NCBI RefSeq assembly: GCF_000406165.1
Contig: NZ_CM001977.1
Coordinates: forward strand, 1,001,041 to 1,065,040
Reading direction: 5' to 3'
From: Dickeya zeae NCPPB 2538
Lineage (GTDB): Bacteria; Pseudomonadota; Gammaproteobacteria; Enterobacterales; Enterobacteriaceae
Length of the DNA: 64,000 bases
The position numbers and the translations under genes are program-made. Shown here one piece after another: positions 8,404 through 16,312 of the stretch (position 1 is its first letter; the number at the start of each line of letters is the position of its first letter). The notes below the pieces were generated by a model that saw nothing but the letters and a program-made list of their open reading frames with translations, was not told the origin of the DNA and did no database searches.

Positions 8404-9741
8404 TTAGTTAGATGGCTGCAACTCAGAAGCATCAGGTTCATCTAATGGCACTATTTTTAGCGACAGGGCAAAAATCCCACCAATTAAAGCAATCGCAAGG
8501 ATTTCTATCAAAACATTTTGTGCGGGTTCCGCACCAATGCCGATAAATGTTAAATAGACAGAGTAAGCCCCGTATAACACAATGACTGAGCTCATTACCA
8601 GGCTAAGCGTAAATGCACGAATCTCTTCAGGAAGACGAGCCAGTAAGTTACTGATGGCCACATCTTGTCCCATTGTCACACAGGCGCGGAAAAATAAAAC
8701 ATATAAGATGAGTGAAAATATTCCATCCACATGTATATAAAGTAGGTAACAACCAGCAGATAATAACGCCAGGCTACCAAAAGATAACATAACCAGAGTC
8801 TTATCATTGAACTTCGCTGCGGCACGAGGAACAATGATGCCTTTAACATAGTGAGCCGCATCAAAAGAGGCAATAAACAAGAATAATGGAATTAGATAGA
8901 TAATGCTGATATCCATAATGTTATACTCTCTGAACTCTGCCACCATCAGATAAGTATGAACATGTACCATTGAGAAATTAAGTAAAACAATTATCAATGA
9001 TATCTTCATTAACATGATCAACTGTTCTCGACTCATTGCCTTGAGATGGTAAATAAATGTCTTAAGTGTGTTTTTATTACTTGCCTTTGTATGGTGGTAT
9101 TGGTTATCTGATTCTTTAGTTTTATTTTTCTGTGGATAACGCCATAACCAGAGACCTAAGGCAATAAACATAATTGCCGGAATAAACAGCATCGCTTCTG
9201 CATATCCGATAGTACGATACATGATAAGTAAAATGAGGAGGAAGATAATTGGAACAATAGATACAATTTCCTTACCATAGCGTTGAGAAAGCAGAAGCGC
9301 TTTGGTGCGTAGACTACTTTCCTCTCCGTGTTTAATTATTTGACTATCTATCATATCTTGCAGCATGGCCTGATAGGCCCCTGAAATCAGACTCATACCA
9401 ATAGCACTGAGAAATGAGCTGAGGATCAACAGCGATATCTGCAAGCTGGCATCGTGAGTGCTCGTCAGAGAGAAAAATAGTGTGAGCAGTGCGGAGGCAG
9501 TAAAATAGCTACCCAGTGCAACACTTTTAAAATGCCCTAGCTTATCGGCGAGTAAGCCTGAAGGAATTTCAAGAAGAATGGAGGAGTAGAATGCGATAGA
9601 AACGCGTAGTGATACTGCAGAGTTAAACATCCCTCCTAAAGCACCAACCAAGAGATGGCTTAACTGATTTGATGTCGATTGCATCGCACGGAAAGTACTA
9701 TCCAGATAACCGATGCCTTTTAACCAATGACTATTCTTCAT
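8404..9741 (-). CDS. MFS transporter, probable product exporter (island gene)
   Basis: A 445-residue integral membrane protein with about twelve hydrophobic segments. The loop between the second and third segments reads GLLADKLGHFKSVALG, a form of the MFS motif GxxxDRxGRR, and LEIPSGLLAD is typical of drug/H+ antiporters. A central hydrophilic loop (KNKTKESDNQYHHTKASNKN) separates the two six-helix halves. It follows tfuA by 2 bases, so it is tightly coupled to the biosynthetic genes. I infer export of the mature peptide and self-resistance. No ABC exporter with a peptidase domain is present, which leaves leader removal to another protein. Confidence 0.85.
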   Translation of the reverse strand: MKNSHWLKGIGYLDSTFRAMQSTSNQLSHLLVGALGGMFNSAVSLRVSIAFYSSILLEIPSGLLADKLGHFKSVALGSYFTASALLTLFFSLTSTHDASLQISLLILSSFLSAIGMSLISGAYQAMLQDMIDSQIIKHGEESSLRTKALLLSQRYGKEIVSIVPIIFLLILLIMYRTIGYAEAMLFIPAIMFIALGLWLWRYPQKNKTKESDNQYHHTKASNKNTLKTFIYHLKAMSREQLIMLMKISLIIVLLNFSMVHVHTYLMVAEFREYNIMDISIIYLIPLFLFIASFDAAHYVKGIIVPRAAAKFNDKTLVMLSFGSLALLSAGCYLLYIHVDGIFSLILYVLFFRACVTMGQDVAISNLLARLPEEIRAFTLSLVMSSVIVLYGAYSVYLTFIGIGAEPAQNVLIEILAIALIGGIFALSLKIVPLDEPDASELQPSN

Positions 9742-9743
9742 TT

Positions 9744-10412
9744 TTATTGCTCACGTCTTGCCAGATAAAATTGAGTTAGGTAGTTAATAGCGAGTTGCGC
9801 ATCATGTTTCTTCGGATGCAGAGCATTGTCATGAAACAATGACCTTAATTCACTTTCTATGAGCTGTGGTGAAAAAGAGCGAATGATTTCTATCACCTGG
9901 TCGATATAACGCTCATACCAGCTAATAGCACGGATTTTTGCCAAAATGAGCCTGGCAGTCAGTGATGAGAATTTTTTCTGCATCACAAGATGGCGAGTAA
10001 TATGGTCTATATGTACCCATGAAAGCGTTATTTCCTCATAACTTCCTGAGTGATAGCGTACTGCCACATCAGCATCAGAGTGGTAATACCCCATAATATA
10101 GCCATGAAAAATTTGCCCTACGCCTACCATCCCTACGTTATAACAATCAGCTGCGCGCAGTGCCCCCATACTGGAACAACCCAGTAATAAACCACCTGCC
10201 TGAATAAATTCCAGGCACTCAACTACCGTTACAGACATTTTAGTGCCGAATAAACCATCAGCGATTAATACCGGGCGACCACAGCCCGCCAATGCCGCTA
10301 ATTCCCCACCCTGGATCGGCGGGCGATACTCGATAACATCATCATGTTTTTTAATTGCAGAAACTGACGGACCCCCAAATACGATCGGTTTCCGTTTCGG
10401 TGAAAAAAGCAT
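9744..10412 (-). CDS. TfuA-like protein, YcaO partner (island gene)
   Basis: A 222-residue TfuA-domain protein. TfuA proteins work with YcaO enzymes to convert backbone amides to thioamides, as in methyl-coenzyme M reductase thioglycine and thioamide RiPPs. The sequence begins KPIVFGGPSVSA and has RPPIQGGELAAL, VLIADGLFGTKMSV, and the core GGLLLGCSSMGALRAADC with the family's conserved SSMGALRAAE-like motif (Asp in place of Glu here). GMVGVGQIFHGYIMG is also characteristic. It lies 3 bases after ycaO. The pairing argues that this YcaO makes a thioamide rather than an azoline. Confidence 0.9.
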   Translation of the reverse strand: MLFSPKRKPIVFGGPSVSAIKKHDDVIEYRPPIQGGELAALAGCGRPVLIADGLFGTKMSVTVVECLEFIQAGGLLLGCSSMGALRAADCYNVGMVGVGQIFHGYIMGYYHSDADVAVRYHSGSYEEITLSWVHIDHITRHLVMQKKFSSLTARLILAKIRAISWYERYIDQVIEIIRSFSPQLIESELRSLFHDNALHPKKHDAQLAINYLTQFYLARREQ

Positions 10413-10415
10413 AAA

Positions 10416-11570
10416 TTACCCCACTCGGCCTGGATTCACGTGCCAGTCATAGAGGCCAGGAATAATGGCTTTAACTGTATGAAAAGGCAGGTCGTTTAGC
10501 GATAAATCCACAATGTAAACATCGTCTAACCCTTGCTTTTTGAGTGCGTCAGTAAGAAATTGCGTCGCTACTGTCAGGTTGGCAGGAGGCTGTTCTGATG
10601 GTGGCATCGTGACACCAGCATAGTGTTTGTGGAATAACGTCCTCAATTTGCTAAATTTAGAGGTATCAAACAAAGACTGAGAACGGTACTTTTTTTCCTG
10701 CCGATTTAGGTCTTCTCGGGATGCCTGTAGAGCTACGACCAACCCCTGAACCGCTTCCATCATCGCGGCATCCAGCGCTTCAGATTCTGTAAAACCTGAG
10801 GCAGAACCCGCAATCATAAATTTCGGCCCCATACTGACGGGGTCATACAGTGCGACATAGTAAGTTGGCAAGGGGCCGTGTATACGCAACGCGAAGCTTT
10901 CGTACCCTTTATTGTTAAGGTTTTCCCACAGTGTCATGGTGGATTGTCTGGAAATAGTCGAGAGGTCAACAAAGTCGGCACATATCTGGGACAAGCAGTT
11001 TTTATAGAACAAGGATGTCGTATTACGCTCGATTGATTCCATGATCGCAAAACAGATGGCCTCTTCCTGACTTCCTCCGCAGGCCAGTCCGGATGTATGA
11101 GCCTGTATAGTAGAGTGATGTCTGTCAGGACCATGATAGGGAAATTGAACCTCAATAGCCGGGATAAGCCGTTCACGGCCCGTATGATACTCATACCCTT
11201 TTATCCATTGCTCAATGGCGCACTCTGGCGTAAAACCTAATTGCTGTAGTGTGTTTTTATCATCCTCGGTTGCCTGATGGTTAAAAATAGCCTGCTCACA
11301 CCAGCAAGCACAGTACCTTTCATACGCCTCCATCAATGCGCTGCAGGTTGCTGCAGTTAAGCTACGACCTTTACCTTGTGTGGATGATATCTGACCTCTT
11401 TTTATCTCCGTTCTCACCGCATTAACGATGGATATTCCAGGAAGATTAATGAACTCGCCAACTGACGTGAGTCTTGAAATACCTAAACGTTTACGCAATG
11501 GTAGCGCAAGCGCTAATACTTCTTTTTCTGTATAACGTCTTAAACTGGGATGGGATGCTGTCTTCAACAA
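10416..11570 (-). CDS. YcaO-domain enzyme, probable peptide thioamide synthetase (island gene)
   Basis: A 384-residue YcaO protein, an ATP-dependent backbone-amide-activating enzyme. ATP/Mg motifs are visible: TQGKGRSLTAATCSALMEA followed by YERYCA (residues 64-87), ACGGSQEEAICFAIMESIER, and SEALDAAMMEAVQGLVV. The C-terminus (VKAIIPGLYDWHVNPGRVG) lacks the Pro-rich tail of azoline-forming cyclodehydratases, which fits a TfuA-linked thioamidase. The frame must start at a TTG (11570 or 11567), because the nearby ATG is in another frame; GGAGG lies 5-8 bases upstream. The gene overlaps the stop of the carbamoyltransferase gene, so it is translationally coupled. The likely substrate is the 40-residue precursor. 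Confidence 0.92.
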   Translation of the reverse strand: MLKTASHPSLRRYTEKEVLALALPLRKRLGISRLTSVGEFINLPGISIVNAVRTEIKRGQISSTQGKGRSLTAATCSALMEAYERYCACWCEQAIFNHQATEDDKNTLQQLGFTPECAIEQWIKGYEYHTGRERLIPAIEVQFPYHGPDRHHSTIQAHTSGLACGGSQEEAICFAIMESIERNTTSLFYKNCLSQICADFVDLSTISRQSTMTLWENLNNKGYESFALRIHGPLPTYYVALYDPVSMGPKFMIAGSASGFTESEALDAAMMEAVQGLVVALQASREDLNRQEKKYRSQSLFDTSKFSKLRTLFHKHYAGVTMPPSEQPPANLTVATQFLTDALKKQGLDDVYIVDLSLNDLPFHTVKAIIPGLYDWHVNPGRVG

Positions 11571-14500
11571 TCATTCCTCCCAGTTAAAAAATCATGGGCA
11601 AGGTTCAGACACTTCAATTGAATATATTTGTTTATCTGTTTTCTGACTGTTAAAGGAAGGTCGGCGTAGATTTTCTGTGCATCGACTAAACTATGGGTTC
11701 TGACCAACTCTGTTAGTGAATGATAAAGTTGTGCGCTAATTAACTGTGACTTTCCCTGATAGTCATGAGTAAGCCAGTACTTTATTTCGTTTTTTTCTAG
11801 TGCACTGTGTAGCTTGCAACCAGGGCTAAGACGTAACAACCCTTGCAGGTTTGTTTCATCTAATTCCCACTGGCGAAGTTCAACGATATGGTCACCAAAG
11901 ACGACGGCATCAATATGTGTTGAAAGCAACATCTCTATTGCTTGTTGTGGCTCTTCAACGATTGGCTGCCCGCGCACATTGAATGAAGTATTGAGTAGAA
12001 CGGGAAAACCAGAGAGTTTGCCAAAAGCATTCAACAATGTATGGATTTCGCTATTGTCATGCTCTGAGACTGTTTGTACCCGCGCGGTACCATCAACATG
12101 GGTGACTGCCGCGAGCTTGTCGCGATATGCTTGCTTCACTGGCAGTACTTCGAGCATATATTTATGTTCACCATCCCCTTCAAAATAATGGTTAAGGTGT
12201 TCAGCGGCGACCATTGGAGCAAATGGGCGGAAATCTTCACGGAATTTCACCCATTTGTTAATAAACTTCCAGGTATCGATAGAGCATGGGCTTGCCAGCA
12301 ATGAACGAGCGCCAAGGGCGCGTGGACCAAATTCAGAACCTTTACTGCAGGAAAAATACCCAATGATTTGTCCGGCGTTTAATCGTTCCGCTAATGCGGT
12401 AGTGTCAATCGGCGTAACGGTTATTCTGTCGGCAACGCGGTTGGTGGCAAAAGCGATGTCCCGGTAATGGTACACTTTACCCAGATAGTCGTGGCTAAAC
12501 GCATCGTTCAGGATTCTTCCATGCCTTTTATAATAAGCTGCGCTGGCTGCTCCGATTGAAATACCGGCATCGTGCTGTGCTGGGAATAGATAGAAATTTT
12601 TTAATTTAAGGTGATGACGGACTTTGAAATTAACAACGGAATTTAAGGCTATTCCGCCAGTCATGACCAACGGCGTGCTATTTGTAATCTGGTAACGCTC
12701 GAGGCGAGAAAATATGCCTTTTTCCAACACTGCCTGTACCGATGCGGCCAGATTGGCATAATCCATAGGATTGGATTTCTTTTCAGTGAATTTTTGCTTC
12801 CACGAATAGCCATATGAGATACCTGAAGGTGTTTCAATAGCGATTTCATCTGCATACTCGGGGATGCCATACGGCGCTAATCCCATCAACTTACCGGAGG
12901 CCTGCCAGGAGTTAAAGACGAACTGACTTACCGACGCATAGGCTTCGCCAAGGGAAAAACTGCCGTTTCTTATATTAAACGATGGGCTGTATTCCCTATT
13001 GACCAATCGATAACCCTGCTGATCAAAAGCATAGTGCGATACGACATGTAATTGTGGCTTAATACCGTTTAGACCAGCATTGAGGTACGCAGCAAACTCT
13101 TGACCGCTGCACAGAAGATCGTCGCAGCCCACGACGGTGCCACCTGAACCATCAACGACCAAGGCATTACCTTGGTCGAATCCTGAACCAGACCAGGCTG
13201 CAAAGGCATGGCATAGATGATGACTGGCAAATACCGCGTTGGCAGAGAATGGATCAAACAGCGTGAAATCAGCTGCATGGACTGGCTGATTAAGGCCGAT
13301 ATATTCAGGCGTCGCAGACTGGATATTATAGGCAAAGCAATTCACGTCATGATAAGTCAAACCAGCCGCTGAAAGGCAATAATCGACAGCAAGGGTACTA
13401 TCGAGGATGCTTCTGCCATCATGTTTAATCCGTGTCAGGCGCTCTAGCTGAATACCATAACGAATTTTACCGTTGACCATCAGGCATGCTGATGCGTCAT
13501 GGCTGGCGGAAATACCGACAATCACATCATCATCAGGTCTAATAAGGGGGACTGAGGATGTAATGTCTGTGGTGATGCTTGCTTGAGAAGCAACGGTGAT
13601 CCGATCGAACAATCCGTCAGCCTGAAGATAGAGTGTCTGTTCGTTGGTACGACTTAGTTTATCGGGCGAAATGAGCAGTGTTCCGTTTTCTCCGACAATC
13701 TTCTGGCCATCGATGATTGCCGTCAGTTGGGTGGTGCGTGCGATGCTTCCCTGAAAACTGGCGACCAGACCGATTTTTGCTCCAGTGTTTTCCTGGGGCA
13801 ATGTGAGCCTGAGTTCTATGTGCGTCGATCTCTCTACATTCAGATGCCAACAATGCGGCATCAGGTAAGAAAGTGGCTCATTCGCAAATAAGTACAACCC
13901 GTGATAGTTCTCACTGAGCGATATCATACCGGCGTGCAGCGCAAGGTGATCGTGCGTACTTCCCGATTTTATAAGACTGTCGCGTAGATTGGCTGCCAGC
14001 CCCGCGAGGTAAACAACAGCAGCAGACGTTCCTTTTACCGAATCGGTCTCGCCCGTGTGATTATGGGTTGGGTAGTCAAATTCTCTGACAATAAACTCTA
14101 TATTGCCATTACCGATGGGGGTTTTTCCTGGGATCGTATTGTTTGTTAACAATAGGGCGACACCGATCACAGCTGGTGAAGAGCCAGGAAAACGCTGACG
14201 ACCAAAATCATGGCCTACTGATGCCAGGATATAAGGCTTTTCAGCGCTGTCGGAAAACGTGGACAACGTCGCATGCAGTGCATGAGAAAATTCAGTTTCA
14301 GCAGAAGAATACGCGTGAGCTTCAATATGGCAGTGTCCAAATTGCTTAGCGGCACGATGTCTTACGCTGTCATAACCTTGGGAGAAAGCATCAAGGTAGC
14401 TGGCAGAAATAATGCGGGAGAAATCCTCCCCAGAGTAAGAAAAAAGATAACTCGTTAATAAACTGGCGATTTTGACGGTGTGAGGGTTTAATATCTCTTT

Positions 14501-14581
14501 ATTCGATACTTCAGCCAATCGTGCGATTTCATTTTTTATTGCACTATCAAATAGAAGGATATTCGTATTGTTAATGTCCAT
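11564..14581 (-). CDS. Subtilase-like domain fused to NodU/CmcH carbamoyltransferase (island gene)
   Basis: A 1005-residue fusion. From about residue 350 it is a NodU/CmcH/TobZ O-carbamoyltransferase: IVGISASHDASACLMVNG, SHHLCHAFAAW (metal site), VVDGSGG, KLMGLAPYG, TGGIALNSVVN, and the C-terminal domain with EFGPRALGARSLLASP and NTSFNVRGQPIVEEP. Residues 1-200 resemble a small S8 subtilase: ILLFDSAI (Asp12), PHTVKIASLL (His34 in the HGT position), ILASVGHDFG with FPGSSPAVIGVAL (oxyanion Asn replaced by His124), and VKGTSAAVVYLAG (Ser186). This subtilase reading is my motif alignment and is less certain than the transferase. Usual carbamoyltransferases are 550-700 residues. The ATG at 14581 has TGAGG at good spacing. 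Suggested roles: leader cleavage and carbamoylation of a hydroxyl group. Confidence 0.85.
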   Translation of the reverse strand: MDINNTNILLFDSAIKNEIARLAEVSNKEILNPHTVKIASLLTSYLFSYSGEDFSRIISASYLDAFSQGYDSVRHRAAKQFGHCHIEAHAYSSAETEFSHALHATLSTFSDSAEKPYILASVGHDFGRQRFPGSSPAVIGVALLLTNNTIPGKTPIGNGNIEFIVREFDYPTHNHTGETDSVKGTSAAVVYLAGLAANLRDSLIKSGSTHDHLALHAGMISLSENYHGLYLFANEPLSYLMPHCWHLNVERSTHIELRLTLPQENTGAKIGLVASFQGSIARTTQLTAIIDGQKIVGENGTLLISPDKLSRTNEQTLYLQADGLFDRITVASQASITTDITSSVPLIRPDDDVIVGISASHDASACLMVNGKIRYGIQLERLTRIKHDGRSILDSTLAVDYCLSAAGLTYHDVNCFAYNIQSATPEYIGLNQPVHAADFTLFDPFSANAVFASHHLCHAFAAWSGSGFDQGNALVVDGSGGTVVGCDDLLCSGQEFAAYLNAGLNGIKPQLHVVSHYAFDQQGYRLVNREYSPSFNIRNGSFSLGEAYASVSQFVFNSWQASGKLMGLAPYGIPEYADEIAIETPSGISYGYSWKQKFTEKKSNPMDYANLAASVQAVLEKGIFSRLERYQITNSTPLVMTGGIALNSVVNFKVRHHLKLKNFYLFPAQHDAGISIGAASAAYYKRHGRILNDAFSHDYLGKVYHYRDIAFATNRVADRITVTPIDTTALAERLNAGQIIGYFSCSKGSEFGPRALGARSLLASPCSIDTWKFINKWVKFREDFRPFAPMVAAEHLNHYFEGDGEHKYMLEVLPVKQAYRDKLAAVTHVDGTARVQTVSEHDNSEIHTLLNAFGKLSGFPVLLNTSFNVRGQPIVEEPQQAIEMLLSTHIDAVVFGDHIVELRQWELDETNLQGLLRLSPGCKLHSALEKNEIKYWLTHDYQGKSQLISAQLYHSLTELVRTHSLVDAQKIYADLPLTVRKQINKYIQLKCLNLAHDFLTGRNDC

Positions 14582-14619
14582 ATATTGCCTCATCAACCGG
14601 TGTTGTTATATTTTTAAAG

Positions 14620-15453
14620 TCAAAATGAAGGGGTGAAGTTCATTCTTTGACAGGAATTTTCTATATTTGCTAAATCTGCCACGATGACTTCAGATGAGAT
14701 GCCTACGCCTAATTCATAGGTGACAGCCTTAAGGTTGGTACACTTTTCTAGTGCCTGTTCTAGCAGCGGGAAAACGCCATCAACAATTTTTTCTGAGTGA
14801 GTGTCACGGTATCGCCAGTGATGTGTCGGGTGAACGCTGCCACCGGCAATATGAATTTCATTGACAGCGTGAAGTGGCAAACTATTCAGGACATCTTCCG
14901 GCTTAAGACCACAATAGATGGCATAAGAAAATACATGGCTGATATCGAGAACGACACCACACCGGGTAGCATCAACCAGTCGATGAAAGAACTCACCTAA
15001 TGTCATATCACCAGCAGCAATACTGAAGGAGGGTATTTCAGCACTAAATGGAATGCTGGAGACTTGTTGGATGCGATTGACCCCGTCGATTGCCATGGTA
15101 AGGACTGGCTCACAAAGTACCGGCGCTGCAAAATAGGGGAGGTTATAAGGACCGATGTTCCAGATGCCAATATCCTCCAGACACCACGCAGCATTCAGCG
15201 CATTACTGATGCCATTCTGATGTTCCAATACATCAGGCCGTAGTCCATCAATGCCAGCAGGCTCCATACCTGAAAAATGGTGAATGATGGGATAGTCGAT
15301 GAAGCTCTGGCGAAATGCTTTGGCTACCGCAATGTCTGGAATGGCGACAACGGATAGATGACTAATACCCTTTTTAGATAATAGCAATAACTCACTTAAT
15401 TTATGACCATAGCTGTGGGTATAATCAATGCCTAATCCTACAAGTGAGCTCAT
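14620..15453 (-). CDS. MNIO (DUF692) multinuclear iron oxidative enzyme (island gene)
   Basis: A 277-residue TIM-barrel protein of the DUF692/MNIO family, which includes MbnB (methanobactin) and TglH (3-thiaglutamate) and uses two or three irons to rework peptidyl cysteine. Signatures: VGLGIDYTH at the start, IIHHFSGMEP, GPYNLPYFAAPVL, GVVLDISHVFSYAIYCG (the LDxxN/HxxxNA region) and AVNEIHIAGG followed by DTHSE. It overlaps the preceding 194-residue gene by ATGA, the arrangement usual for an MNIO enzyme and its partner protein. The precursor has a single Cys (Cys31), the natural target. Which of the known MNIO outcomes applies cannot be told. Confidence 0.88.
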   Translation of the reverse strand: MSSLVGLGIDYTHSYGHKLSELLLLSKKGISHLSVVAIPDIAVAKAFRQSFIDYPIIHHFSGMEPAGIDGLRPDVLEHQNGISNALNAAWCLEDIGIWNIGPYNLPYFAAPVLCEPVLTMAIDGVNRIQQVSSIPFSAEIPSFSIAAGDMTLGEFFHRLVDATRCGVVLDISHVFSYAIYCGLKPEDVLNSLPLHAVNEIHIAGGSVHPTHHWRYRDTHSEKIVDGVFPLLEQALEKCTNLKAVTYELGVGISSEVIVADLANIENSCQRMNFTPSF

Positions 15454-16034
15454 GCTGTCTCCTTAAGTGAAATTGCTACCTTCCCATTTTCATTGTGCAA
15501 TCGTAAACACGCTGCTTTATTTTCAAATTTGATGTCGGAAAGATGAGCTGCTTTGCTCAATGATGATAATGAAAAATATTTATCGAGAGTAATTTCTTCA
15601 GTTATGGATTTACCGTTAATATGATTTATATCCGATTGCCATGGTGAGTTTTTTGAGTTTGTTGATATGCCAGAGTAAATGCCATCAATCAGGAATATCG
15701 TTTTCTCTTCTTCAGTCAAATCGGATTTTTCGACAACAAATGAGCAAAAACTTTCGATGAGGGTTCGGCTATTCCAGTTCCAGAAGCTGTCAGATTCACA
15801 ATAAGCTCTTACCAAAGAAAGAAACTGTTCTTTGCTAAAAAAACGTGGGGAAAAGTGCATATCTGAATAAAGCACTGTTCGTAAATTTCGCTGCCTTGCC
15901 GCGCGTTCAACGAGCAGTCTTTCGCCGTCCATGGTTTTAGCAAGATATTGATATTCTTTATCTGCATCCTTTATCCGATAGCGGTCACTATATAGCATTG
16001 ATACATAGGCTTTCTGTAATTTTTTTGCGTCCAA
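15450..16034 (-). CDS. Unrecognised 194-residue protein, likely MNIO partner (island gene)
   Basis: I do not recognise a named domain with confidence. The first 110 residues are helical and charged, with KKLQKAYVSMLYSDRYR near the start and FFSKEQFLSLVRAYCESD at about 67-84, a pattern loosely like the N-terminal part of DUF2063-type MNIO partner proteins. The last 45 residues (IKFENKAACLRLHNENGK) look like beta strands, which could be a peptide-recognition fold. Its stop overlaps the MNIO start (ATGA), and it follows the ThiS-like gene by 2 bases. MNIO enzymes generally need a partner that binds the precursor leader, and this is the best candidate in the operon. That role is inferred from position. 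Confidence 0.7.
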   Translation of the reverse strand: MDAKKLQKAYVSMLYSDRYRIKDADKEYQYLAKTMDGERLLVERAARQRNLRTVLYSDMHFSPRFFSKEQFLSLVRAYCESDSFWNWNSRTLIESFCSFVVEKSDLTEEEKTIFLIDGIYSGISTNSKNSPWQSDINHINGKSITEEITLDKYFSLSSLSKAAHLSDIKFENKAACLRLHNENGKVAISLKETA

Positions 16035-16036
16035 GA

Positions 16037-16297
16037 TTAACCCCCCGAAATAGCGACTTCGAATGTCAAATGATCGCCATCGGCTAGGACTGGATTACTA
16101 TCAACTGACATTATGTTGTTAATGAAAAGTGTAATGAAAGGTTTTAACTTACAGCTTTCATCTTTCTCAATGGCTATTAATTTGAATGCCTCTGGATGTA
16201 TGCTCCTGATTTCAAATAAAACTTCATTAATGCTTTTAGCTTCCGTTTTTATCTTGCTCGTGATTTTTAATGATTCGGGCAGTGATATCTCAATCAT
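16037..16297 (-). CDS. ThiS/MoaD-type sulfur-carrier protein (island gene)
   Basis: An 86-residue ubiquitin-fold protein ending in ISGG. The C-terminal Gly-Gly is the hallmark of sulfur carriers such as ThiS and MoaD, which an E1-like enzyme adenylates and turns into a thiocarboxylate. The end (LADGDHLTFEVAISGG) matches the family's final strand, and SINEVLFEIRSIHP the helix. It lies 15 bases after the E1-like gene and 2 bases before the 194-residue protein. No thiamin or molybdopterin genes are nearby, so I infer a dedicated donor of sulfide to YcaO-TfuA or to the peptide itself. Confidence 0.85.
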   Translation of the reverse strand: MIEISLPESLKITSKIKTEAKSINEVLFEIRSIHPEAFKLIAIEKDESCKLKPFITLFINNIMSVDSNPVLADGDHLTFEVAISGG

Positions 16298-16312
16298 TGT
16301 TGTGCGGCTCCA

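Noticed and set aside
11500..11574. ATG at 11574 as the ycaO start
   Set aside because: It is out of frame with the YcaO domain; the frame requires a TTG start beside the GGAGG site.
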